A DNA stretch of 64,000 nt from Owenia fusiformis (taxonomy: Eukaryota > Annelida > Polychaeta > Sabellida > Oweniidae). Numbering within the stretch: position 1 is the stretch's first letter; each line of letters begins with the position of its first letter. The notes beneath the pieces are model-generated. The model did no database searches and was not told the DNA's origin. It saw only the letters and a program-made list of their open reading frames with translations. Positions 25,343-38,100 of the stretch are shown here, one piece after another. The stretch lies in assembly GCA_903813345.2 (NCBI GenBank), contig CAIIXF020000012.1, positions 1,531,318 to 1,595,317 of the forward strand, written 5' to 3'. Position numbers and translations under genes: made by a program.

Positions 25343-27867
25343 ATATATCACTGGTCAGTATCAATATGCGGTAACGGCCGTTACCTCCTCATTTATGATG
25401 GCGGACGGAAAGTGTCGATTTCGATATTTTTGGTTTTCGTCGAATTAAAGTACTATATAATTGACGTAATGCTTAGATATTTGAACTTGATAAGCCTAAC
25501 ATATTATGGAAACTTTGGAGTATGACCATTTGTTCGTCATAAATCATACGTGGATGCCATAATTAACTATATGTTACACCCCTTAAGGGAAGGTAACTGG
25601 AAGTATATACGATAACTGACACGTCTGTTTCATCCTCAAATTAATTAATTGAAATTGGAAATCGAGATAATGTGAGCCCCCACTTGTTATATATCAGGTT
25701 TTGCTATGTGAACTGGTCCTCCATTATAAACTTTCATAACGTTACCGCATCACCACAGATCAGTTATCGTATCATTTGCAAAATCAAAATCTCAGTTACC
25801 TTCCCTTAAGTGGTGTAACATATACTCAGTAGTTGAATCATGATATGGCGCCTCGTATTATTTAAGATCAAATTGTCATACTCCAAAGTTTCCATGATAT
25901 ATAAGCATACCTGCCAACCTACCGTATTTTTACGGGAATCTACCGTAAATTTTTCGTTTTTCCGTAAAAAAATGACAAACTACCGTAAAAAAATACCATT
26001 TTATTCCCGTAAAAACGCCCGTAAAAAAATCTACCGTATTTTTTCGTAATCTACCGTAAATTTTCTTTTTAAAAAACTCGTTTATTCCAGGAGAACGGCC
26101 GTAAAATCTACCGTAAATTTTTGAAAATCTACCGTAAATTTTCGAAAATCTACCGTATTTCTGCTAAAATCAACAGTATTTTTGTTCAAACTACCGTAAA
26201 ATTTCCCGTTATTGTTGGGAAATGCTGAAAAATTGAAGTCTTCCTGTACTGTCCCTGTAATATTCCTTCACCAACCCGAATATAAATAGGTATCGGCAGG
26301 TCTGTGGTTATCAGGTTATTGCGCATTTATCTAAGTAAGCTTGCGTGTAATCAGTCCAAACACCAACTACCACTAGCTAGAAAGAATTCTTTCTGCCATG
26401 TTTTTGTCTTAACCAAACCCTTTTGTACACAGATTCCGAATGCTACAAAAATATAATTTTAGTTGCGCTTCATCTAAATAAATGAGTGGAAATGACAAAA
26501 AACTACTTGTTTTTGCGTATGAAATATGCGTAGTTTGATTTGTTATGATCAGTAATGAACGCCACATATACATTATACATAGTTTAATCGATTTTTTTAC
26601 AGTACGATAAAATGTTGTACATTATCTCAGTAACAAATACATAATTAAAAAATAAAGCATTAAGTGTTGGTTTATTATAAAAGTATTGTGATATCCGAAT
26701 CTGAACGATGTCTCAGGGGAAAGGTTTCAGCAAATGCTCATAACAGATTATTTTTGAAAGAAAATTGATCTGTACTTATTTTCTATTTGTGCCAGACAAA
26801 CACATTGATATCATAAGAGACTTAATTGCGAGTGAACAAATCAATATTTAATACCATATGATTCAAATGTTATATGAACATTATGTCTGTCATTTCAATA
26901 ACAACAACAATATGACCACGTAAACATTGTATTAATATAGAAAACCGCATTGTGTAAAGGTTTAACTACCGCATTTTTCAAAATCTACCGAAAAATACCG
27001 CATTTTGGCAAATCTTCCGCATAAGTACCAGTTTTTCAAAAAATTACCGTAAAAACTACTGCAATTTTCAAAATCTACCGTAAAACTACCGCATTTTTTC
27101 AAAATCTTCCGCAAAAGTACCGGTTTTTCAAAAAATTACCGTTAAAACTACTGCAATTTTCAAAATCTACCGTAAAACTACCGCATTTTGTCAAAATTTT
27201 CCGCAAAAGTACCGGTTTTTCAAAACACTACCGTAAAAACTACCGCATTTTTTCAAAATCTACCGTAAAACTTCCGCATTTTTTCAGAATCTTTCGCAAA
27301 ACTACCGGTTTTTCAAAAAACTACCGTAAAAACTACCGCATTTTTAAAAATCTACCGTAAAACTACCGCATTTTTTCTAAATCTTCCGCAAAACTACCGC
27401 TTTTTTCAAATTTCTACCGCAAAATTACACTTTTTTCAAAAATCTACCCCAAACCTCTGAAACTACAATATTTTTTAAAAATCTACCGCAAAAACTACCG
27501 TATTTTTTAAATCTACCGCAAAAACTACCGTTTTTTAAAAAATCTACCGCAAAAACTACCGTTTTTTTCTAAAATCTACCGCAAAAACTACCGCAATTTT
27601 GTTGAAAAATACCGTAAAAACTACCGTATTTTGAAAAAATCTACCGCAAAAATACAGCAATTTAAAAAAAATCTACCGCAGAATTTTGGTCTTAGGTTGG
27701 CAGGTATGTATAAGGCTGATCAAGTTCAAATATCAAAGCATTACGTCAATTATAAAGTAGGTTAATTCGACGAAAACCAAAAATATCGAAATCGACACTC
27801 TCCGTCCACCATTTTATATGGGAAGGTAACGGCCGTTACCGAATCTTGATACTGACCAGTGATATAT
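25343..27867. mobile_element. Foldback element, right arm split by a 1.8-kb insertion
   Basis: Outer ends read ATATATCACTGGTCAGTATC and its inverse. Arms of about 280 bp pair from GTAACGGCCGTTACC, through TCGATTTCGATATTTTTGG and GACGTAATGCTTAGATATTTG, to CCTTAAGGGAAGGTAACT, around a spacer of roughly 125 bp. The right arm is cut after TTTCCATGATATATAAG (25906) and resumes at 27707 with TATAAGGCTGATCAAGTTC. Without the insertion the element is about 720 bp. ATATAT at both outer borders may be the target duplication. Confidence 0.85.
25907..27706. mobile_element. 1.8-kb element rich in CTACCGTAAAA repeats, TATAAG target duplication
   Basis: Ends CATACCTGCCAACCTA and its inverse, directly flanked by TATAAG on both sides. 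From 25920 to 26210 and again from 26965 to 27680 it is made of irregular units such as CTACCGTAAAACTACCGCATTTTTT. The middle (26220-26960) is ordinary AT-rich DNA. No transposase is seen. Confidence 0.85.
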
Positions 27868-29117
27868 GCAATAATCTTAGTCAGATGGGGCAAGTTGTCT
27901 TGTGAGGCCCAGATGTCTGGAGTCGAATGTCAAGCCTGGTGTTAGTCTGGTGGGTAGAAACTTAAGTTGACATTTAACATAACTTGTACCTGTGTTGTTT
28001 GAAAAAATAGAATTACATAGGAATAAAATACTGGACTTTGTTATTACTTTAGTTCTAAAAAGAAGCTCGATAGACTGATATGAATTACCCCTTTTATTGG
28101 TAACAGCCATTGTTGATGAAATAATCAACTAATTCAATTTGATTTTTACCAGAGCCAAGCAAATTACGATTTTCGGTGAACAAAATTCATTTGCATATTT
28201 CGATGTTATCAATGTCGCCAAAGATTTTCATATTTTTACGTATTGTGAATTCAAATGTCCTGTATACTTTAGTTTTAATGATGGTAATTATTTTTAATTT
28301 TTTTCAATAAAAAAATATTAGCGAAAATCCATCCGTCTTTTTCATGATTCGTATACAACATGTAAGAATTTATTTAAGAATTTATTGTTTTTCAATATTT
28401 TTAATAAGCGTAAATGATTTTTTCATGATATGCTTTTGACATGTCAAGGTTCATAATTTGTTAATTTTTTCTACATCGATTGTCAAACAGAATTACTTGA
28501 TACATGTTGTTCAAAAGTTGGTATGAATCATGAAAACGACGTAGGGACATGAGGGAGTTCCCTAAAAATGTTAATGCAAAAATTAAAAATATTACCAACA
28601 AGGAAATCTAATAATGTGAAGAGTAGAATCGGGGAAGGGCCCAGGGGTAAGGAATATTGGACCAGATTTTGGGGTTGGGGAAACTGACAAATTATTTTTT
28701 TGGCCATGGGTAAGGAATTAGGTCAATTTTTTGTCAAATTCCCCATACATACCCGCTTTTGCGGGGGGCCTTGCGCAAACTTTAGAATGGTGCATGAGAA
28801 ACTTTTGGATTTGATCAAAATGTATTTTGAACAACCCTCATACACAGTCATTACAAAACTGAAAAAATACTATGCGTTTGTATACTGTCTATATGAGGTA
28901 TGGATGATAGACTGTTGCAAAATGTATTGTATAATCCATAAATCACGGATCAATTGTGGATTTATTCTATTATTCATAAATTGGGCTTAATTTAATTTCG
29001 ACAACTCGCTAGCAACAACGAAAAGTGAAAGATACATAAACAAAACAGTCACTTCCCGAAGGATGAAATGAAAATTAAACTTCTATGAACTTCAAATAAA
29101 ACACATCGACTAATAGA
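27868..29117. other. Presumed 5' flank of the PAN/F-type lectin gene
   Basis: AT-rich with no repeat or gene I can support. It lies upstream of the plus-strand lectin gene and must contain its promoter if the start at 29118 is right. No core promoter motif was convincing. Confidence 0.3.
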
Positions 29118-32100
29118 ATGGATCCATCCAAAGAAATATCGGTAATTATCTTTTACCTTGGATTCTGTGTCAAAATGGTTACCGGCATCCAATGGACAAC
29201 AGGCCGGTTCTTTGCAACACCTAATATGAATGTTAAACTATTCTAGGCATACAATTCTAGGCATTCGCACGTGGAATCATTGTCTACTGATGTGCGCGCA
29301 CGCCCGAATATGTAAAGGATTTAACTACCATGAGGTTTCCTCCAGATGTGAATTATTTGAAACCGTGAACTGTACGAAACTTGACAGCTTGGCAGGATGG
29401 AGATTTGGTCGGATTAAAACTGGTGAGACTTTCATCATATCAACTGAACTATTATTTTAAAACAGTGTTACAAACATAGGCAACGTTCAAAAATGTGTAC
29501 TTTGATTTTGAAGGCGTAGACGTTATACATCACGCCAGAACAAGGAGTTTTTACGGTATAGTCGAGATCTCGCTTATAGGACCAGTGTGATGTCTGAAAA
29601 TATAGTTAATCATTCATACATTAATTTACATGACTCAAAAAGTATTTGAGACATTTTTTGAAAAATATGACTTCAAAAACAGATTGCATTTTCCGCCATA
29701 TCATGCGTGCAAATAAAACACTAAATATTGAAAAACATATTACTTCCCCTTCTCCATTGAATAGATCAACTTATTCAAAATCAACTTCTTGAAATTAAAT
29801 GCCAGTGTTTCATAACACTGATACAACATAACAACATTGGGCTAATATTGGGTAGAAATATTCGTTTCCCAGTTTAATTTTCAAATATGGAAACATATCC
29901 CTTGGTAATCCAATATGCATGACTATAATATACCCTTGTATTCGCGAATGTAACTAAGTCCCGTCGGCTAACAGATTCATCTACTATTTTCTGACCAACT
30001 CATTTAAATATAAATGGAATGGTGGCAGGTACTATTCATATTTCAATGAGTTACCCATAAATTAATAGGTTAATCCGGTAGCCGACAGGCGTTAGTTGCA
30101 TTCGCGAATACAAGCTAAGCCAAAGCGATTTAACCTTATGGGGCCTTTAATAATTATGCAGCAAAACTCGAATCACTTATTAAGTGTTTAAATATAATAG
30201 CTGCTAATTATGAAAAAGCAATGTGCAGCACGAATTACAAAAATACAAAAGTTTTCAAACCATAGAAAATGATTTGTTCCTATTAACGATGAGGCAAACG
30301 ATTCATGACGATCAATATGACAAAGGTCGTTTTAGTTCCCACACAGAAACATCATCAACAAAGACATTCGGTACGAATTGTTGCTGTCATTACACGCACG
30401 TGTCAAATCTATACCTCTTGCACTCGGTTTTGCCTAGCATGAAGAAGAAGAGAATATAATGATTTTTTGCTACATCAAAATGAGTAGTGCCGTTCAATGT
30501 CGTGCTCTGATTCTATCATGATATCGCATGATAACGATGCTTATTAAAGTGTCAAAGTGATTAAATCTCGTATTTATAGGATATCCTATATGATTTTGAG
30601 GAATATCACTTTTATATTGATATCTGCACGAAAAAGCGAAGCGAACGAGTGCAGATATCAATATAGTGATAGAAGAATTTTTCAGATAAGTCTTAATTAA
30701 ACTGTTTCCTCCTGTTGATCCTCCAATCGTTTGATGAGTTTAAATGATAAAACATTTATTCCTACGTACGTTTTCACTTGTTGAGGACCTGTCAAGATTA
30801 CCGTTTATTTATTATTGAGGGGTTTGACAGGGTACTTTGAACTTGAATATTGTGATCTATATTTGAAGTTTACAACGGAAAATCGACTTATGAATCGGTT
30901 TTTGGAAAGGTTATTAGCATGATATATGAAGATAAATGACACAATTATTTTACCTTCATTGTACATCTATGTTGTTCTTCAGGATTTGACAAGTAAACGA
31001 CTCAAACACTTTGGAAAATAGAAGTTACTGAATAGCATTGTACACCGTGTACCCTTCTACCAAAAACAGTGGAATTAATTAGTTTTTGTTCTTTTGTTAT
31101 CTCAAACACAAAAAGTGTCAAGAAATCATCAAATAGTACCCTCCCAAAACATGTGAACAGAATCAATTCTGAATTTCATTATATTGTTTCTAACATTTAA
31201 AGTATTGGTAAAAGGATCTATCATACGTATCATCATAAATTAGGTATAACTCCAATGTATATAATTTCGAATTTTCTATAAAATTGATTTAAAGGGAATG
31301 CGAAGTTTCATGTTCTAATTTACACGCTGGCTACTTATAACCATCATCTATCACTTCAGCTCACTCATGGGACATATCGTGTTTGAACTAACATATAATT
31401 CAAGTTCAAAGTACCCATATCTGGATCGCTGCGGATGCCGCCATTGTTATGTATCAATGACGTCATTGATGCCTTAAAATTGATCGAACTCCCGTGCAGT
31501 GATATATCACTGCGGCGGGCAGGTATCTCACCGTAAGCATGGTAACTTCGTAATAAACAACTGATGTGATTGGTTCTAGTCCCATGCTCAGGTCGCGTGA
31601 TTGTAAAATTGAGACAATTTCATTGGTTGAATTGTGCGTATTAACTAATAAACAACACGTGCGGTAAACTATTATCAACAAAACTTTTACTCAGAATTCC
31701 TTCCGCGGTGATTTCTTCTCATATTTCAATAATTTTGAAATATTTTGACAAAATAATGTTTGGGGAACATTCATGAATACATATTTTATAAGTTGTGTGA
31801 AAATTGACCACATATGCGATGAAAAGGGGAACTATTTTCCCCAAATTTGGGGGATTTGCTTCATCTGCCCGCCGCAGTGTCTTTACCGAGACACTGCATT
31901 GGAGTTCGAAAATTGATGCCTCGGAAATGTCGCTATATAATCACGTCATACTCGGATCGCAGAAATAGAACACATTTCACTGATATTTTATAACTATTTC
32001 TGTCCGCTTAACATTGTTGCTGCATGTTCATGTCCATATCATATCATATATTTGAAAAAGTTGTTTCAGTATATTCTTCATAGATATTGAATTGTTGCAA

Positions 32101-35100
32101 TGTCTTTTTTCAAATGTTTGTATTTATTTTCTCCAATGTGAAAAAAAATACTTGAAAAATATCCACTAGAATTATTTTATATAATGATAACACTGGGGCA
32201 AAAAGGATAAATCTGTTCAAATCCTGTTAATGCTTTCTTGTATATTTTACCAATAAATGAGGTAAATGCATTAAAATATACAAAATGGCATTTGCACATA
32301 AATGCATTACTGTGCATCAATGGGGATTTATTTATTTATTAATGTGGCTAATGTGTTGGCGTATTTGTGGTGAAAATAAGTAAGTTATATCATCAGCTGA
32401 ACGCATCCAACAAATAGTGGCATTTAGCATATATATGTAAATACACTACATACCATTTAAAATATCAAAATCTGCGCTAATGTTCATTCCTTTTAAGGGA
32501 TTAACTGAATGTCAAAACGCAACATATTGATGCAAGAAAAATTAAAAAAGCAAGGATGGAAGGGGTTGAAAATCAGGAAAACATTTCAGAAAAACATGTG
32601 GGTGGGTTGTTTGCATCTACCCTGTCTCAAAGTCGAAATTATTTTATCATCTCTAGAAGTGATTTTCCTGGAGGTAATGAATTCGCCTAACATTTGCACC
32701 TGTTTAAATCCCCAGGAAATGGCCAAAATCAAACATATGACTGTCCAAAATCTGTTGCGCTAACTTCCCTCCTCCTTTTGTCAATTCCTTTAGCAAGGAG
32801 AAGATTAAAATGACACTTTGAAAAAATCATAGTATATTCTTATTATCCTAAACTTATTTTACTACATGTATAAAAAATGTATAAAATCAACAAGCGGAGG
32901 ACATAGACAAAATTTATTATTCAATGTTATTAGGCCAGGATATAGCATGGGTTTTGGGAAGTTCAAGGGCCACTTGATAGACATAATGTTTCTGAAAGAT
33001 GACTTCATTTAGCATCAATTCATATATGTCTGGGTCTTTTTAGTTTGTGGACGAAGGATTCTGAGCAGTTTTACCCCCCTAGAATAATATTTCAGGGGGG
33101 TACTATATTATCATTCTATAAAATCAGTTATGCATTAACTATAGCACTGATTTATACATATTATGTTGCTAGCACTGTAGTCAAGTGTCTCCCAAAGTTA
33201 TAGGGAGATATGTTGATCGGTTTTGACAAAAACACAATTTATAGTAATAAATAAGCATATTTTCATTCGTTTTTTAGTCTCGCCAACTTTATTGTTATTT
33301 CATATATTCAGTACATTTAGTGTAGGATAATGGATAATAATAGGCTTTCGACGAGTTTCGTGCAGAAGCACGATTAACATTGTCATTGCGTGTGCTGGGT
33401 CTGCGATTAAGCTGCTTAAATTTAGTAAAAATAAATTTTGTGAAAATCTAATGTTGAATGACTTGGACATTGGCATAACTTTACAAAAGAATAATCTTTT
33501 ACAGGGTGACACGATTTTGTAATATCTTTCTCAATAATAAAGGACTCTTCGTGATTTTTTGTGTGCATAGTGTGGTTAATGGACGAAATACTGTTTTACT
33601 TATGTAGCATCAACAGCTTTGAGATTTAGAGATATTACGTTTTCCGTCCAGGTATGCTCTCAGTGAAATCTTCAAAAAATGTTCAAATTTAATACAATTT
33701 TCTGAAATATAGGATTTATGTCATAGCCATTACTTGAGTAATTTCTGGATTTCTTCATATCATATCTGCCAATTTTTTTTTCGTTTATTCGGTTAATTCT
33801 AAAACACAGATTCTTTTAATTTACAATTTTGATTGATTTTGCGTTCGCCGCGGAAAATGAGATATCTCTTTATTTCCAAATTTCAATCTTTCTAGCATTG
33901 AACATAAAATATCATGAAGATTCCTTCATTATTGAGAGAGTTATTTCAAAATAAGTGGGTGGCATTTCTGTGTATCCTGTAATTACATGGTCTTATTTGT
34001 ATTAAAACCTTTCATTATCATTCTTCAGATCAGACAGAAACACAGACCTACACAAATATAGCGTTAAATAAACCAACGTATCAATCGACCACTTCTAGAG
34101 TATCTGGAAAAGCCGTAGATGGTAATAGAAACGGGAATCTTCAATTATATAATTCATGTTCACATACATTAACCAACACCATCGTAGAGCCATGGTGGAT
34201 CGTTGACCTGGGAAAGTCATATAATTTGTTCCAGATTGTCATATGGAATCGTTTAGACTGCTGTGGTAAGTAAGACTTATATCCCCCTCCATAAAGTTTG
34301 AAATCGGAAGTCTTCATTTATATATTAATAGCAGGTAAAGACTGTTAGTGTTTGAATTTTTACTTTTTTCTTGTATAACAGCAGTTCGGGGAATTGTTCA
34401 ATTTGATGAATCTCATCGGGTTTGAAAGCCCATAGTACAGGGTGTCAAAAAACAACGGCACCCCCCTCTACAGCGAAAAGTACTTGATGTTACATGGTGT
34501 GTCATATCTCATTTTAAAGACAATTTAATTCTGGAGTTACCTGAGAAATTTTATATCATATAATTTTACAGATTTACAGCTGATTCTTAGTAGTTGGTAT
34601 GACCACCAGTTGCTGCTCAAACAGCAGCTTATCTGGATGGATATGATTTAAATTAAAATTCACATAAAGGTGTAGCATTGCATAATCCTCTTCACACTTT
34701 CCTTACATTCCTCAGAAATACATCCTTACTGTAATTTTTTTCAAGAGGCTCTTTGTCCATCAGTTCCTTTACCCTGTTTTTCAGATATGAACCCATATGT
34801 TCATTGCAGTTGAAATCTGGGGTAATTCTTTCATATTTCACTTTCTAAAGATTTGACTTTTAACCAGTAACAGAGCAGCAAACAAAGTACCGAAGTAGCA
34901 AACTTTGAAACAATGTAGCTTTTTTTATAAAAAGTTTTGTTAAATGAAATTTGATGAGTAACTCCAGAATTAAATTATCTTTCAAATGAAGTATATAGGG
35001 GTTATGCACTGGGAGGTTTTGGATACAGGGAATATCCCGAGGGATATACAATATATCTTCCCGAGGGACCGAAGGGACCGAGGGAAGATGTATTGTATAT

Positions 35101-38100
35101 CCCAAGGGATATTCCTTGTATCCAAACCGACCGTGCATAACTGGTGTATCTCATACTTGAGTGGGTTTAGGGTAGATATAACCTTTTCCACCTTTTCCAC
35201 CAAGATATTTATATTTAACATTTTCGTAATATTCTTTTTGTTCAATACAATGAAATTGTAACATTTGAACTTAAAAAAATTAAATTTCAAAATTAGAAAA
35301 TTAAAACTTTTGATATTTAAACTTTCTTAAACTTTTGAAAAATTCCCGGGAGCGGGATGGATATATTATATCTGCCCGCATTTGGCCTGGAGCGGGACAT
35401 ATACAATATATCCTGCCCGCTCCTCAGATACGATATATATTCCCGGGTGATATCTACCCCAAACCCACTCAAGTATGAGATACGACACGATATGGAACAT
35501 TAAGGACATTTTGCTGTAGAGGGGGTGCCGTTATTTTTTGACACCCTGCATATTTCAATCGTTAAACATAAACAGGCATTGACCCCAATGGCTGCAACCG
35601 TTATTAGGAGGCCCTCCTGAAAGGGCCTCCTATAGCTTTTGTAGCTTTTCTTTCTTTCTTTATTCTTCTTCTTCTTATTATTAGGAGGCCCTCCTGAAAG
35701 GGCCTCCTATAGCTTTTGTAGCTTTTCTTTCTTTCTTTATTCTTCTTCTTCTTATTATTAGGAGGCCCTCCTGAAAGGGCCTCCTATAGCTTTTGTAGCT
35801 TTTCTTTCTTTCTTTATTCTTCTTCTTCTTATTATTAGGAGGCCCTCCTGAAAGGGCCTCCTATAGCTTTTGTAGCTTTTCTTTCTTTCTTTATTCTTCT
35901 TCTTCTTATTATTAGGAGGCCCTCCTGAAAGGGCCTCCTATAGCTTTTGTAGCTTTTCTTTCTTTCTTTATTCTTCTTCTTCTTATTATTAGGAGGCCCT
36001 CCTGAAAGGGCCTCCTATAGCTTTTGTAGCTTTTCTTTATTCTTATTCTATCAAAGCAGTTTTCTCCTACTTTCAACTAGCTTTCAACTTTCTACTATAT
36101 GCTCCTACTAGATACCTGGTTTGATCTTGATGGGAAAATATTTCATATCTAGGTCAAGGTCAAAGGTCAAAATCAAGGTCAAATTTAAGCTTTTTTTAAG
36201 TTTCTCAAAGCCTGAAACTACACTTCAACATTTTTGGCTGATTTTTTGCATACAGATAGATATTAGTATTCTATTAGTGTTAGCCTTTTGCCGTCTAGAC
36301 AAATTTCGTCTAGATTTTGAGATATTGACGTCAAAAAACGGTCAAAAAAGGTCATTTTTCAACTTGCTTCAAATTGACCAAATTTTTTTTAAAACTCATC
36401 TACAAGTTCTCAGGATTTCAAATCTGACCTTACTTTTGACCTTTGACCTTCAGTGACCTCCGAAAGGTCAAAAAAGTTGATTTTTCAAATCGATTTTCTG
36501 GAATCAAATTTAGGTATATCTATTCACAAAAGACCTTTTGAGGTGTAAAAAAGTAAAATTTGCAAGGTCATCAAACGAAATCACAAACTGTGTTTTCTAA
36601 GTTTCTCAAAATTGGAGACTAAAAATCAATTTTTTTTACTGAAAGTCAGAATATATATTCCTCTAAAGGCTCTACACATATTAGCAATTGACTATTTATT
36701 AAAATTTTGCTCCAGTTTTGAGATATTAGAACTCAAAAACTGAAAAAAGGTCAAATTTCTAAATTTTTCAAGGTCAAATTTCAACTTGCTCTAAATTGAC
36801 CAAACTTTATTTAAAAAGCATCTACAAGATCTCAGGAACTCAAATCTGACCTTAGTTTTGACCTTTGACCTTTATATATATATATATATGTGGACCTTAT
36901 TTACAAAAGGTGGAGTGGAGTGTAGTACCAAGTCTGGTCAATAGAGGGAACATTAATCTGTCCCCGGGAGGATTTTCCCCGGGAATGTTACTATAGGTGA
37001 GTAGTGTAATCAACAAACGGCGCCCTTTTCAATCCCATCATGCATGTCTTACTTCAAATATATACGTTTTCTGATTGGTGAATTTCTACTTGGGAATGCA
37101 CCTAATTAGTTTTGGCATGCAGCTCAATTCGATATCAAGGAAATTGTAATCGAGCTAATTTGTGCGTCCCTCGGTTAGCTAACAGCAATCAAGACCATCT
37201 GTACACCCCAGCAATATTTTGGTTGATGGATAAATGAGAAATACGTTTTTATATGTGAAGTGACTATAGGATTGATAAACCTGGTAACATGAAACTGCAT
37301 CATATTCCATTGTCTTTGTAACCAGACATATAAAACAGTTTTATATGTCTTTGTTGTAACATGAGGAATGTATGTAATATTTGTAAAGTCAAAATTAAAA
37401 TACAATCATTCAATTTGTCACTCGCGGTAATTTAGAAGATGTACAATGTACTTACACGTCGCACGATACTGGGGACAATTAGCGTAACATTATGGCGTCA
37501 AAAAAACAAAACAAAACAATGAGCAGTATAGGGCGCAAACAGCCTTACAACGTCAAAAACGAGAAGCGTCACATTTTTTACAAGTTTAGTCAACCTAAAA
37601 ATAAAATTCTTTATCCTTATCTAATCATTACAAAATTTACAGGGTAGCAAGATCTCGAGGACAATATTTCTAAAATGTTTTTGAATTTTGAAAAACGGTC
37701 AAGAAATCCACTTGGGGCGTTAGTAAAAATTGATATGTATGGAATTTGTGGTAAAAAATCGATGCGTCACATTTTTTCAAGTCTCGAAAACCAGCTCTTA
37801 TTTTGATATTATTTGCAAAATAAACAAACCGGTTATTGTTTTGTAAATTTCGCCATGACAATATTGTGCAGTTAAATTTTCTTTCAAATCAGACCTAAAT
37901 TAGAAGGTTAAATGAAGGTAAACTTATTGCTCGTCCCATTCGCCTTCAAAACCTTACACAATTTTGAAAATTTTAAAAGCGTTCGTATAAGATAATTTGA
38001 AATGTAGCCGTAAAGCAATTGTGACGTCATGAATGCAAATGTTCCATTGAATAAATTGTGAAATTTAAGTGGGATTTTGATCATTATTTGAAAAGTTATC

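Noticed and set aside
29176-29246. A 70-bp intron to reconcile the two frames of the first PAN exon
   Set aside because: The residues it would remove align with the other gene's PAN start, so they appear to be coding; a frameshift explains it better.
34860-35290. Overlapping open frames on both strands near 35 kb
   Set aside because: They read the two sides of a long palindrome, giving similar peptides on both strands; not a gene.
35604-36040. CRISPR array
   Set aside because: Units are directly adjacent with no unique spacers, in a eukaryotic genome; it is a tandem hairpin satellite.
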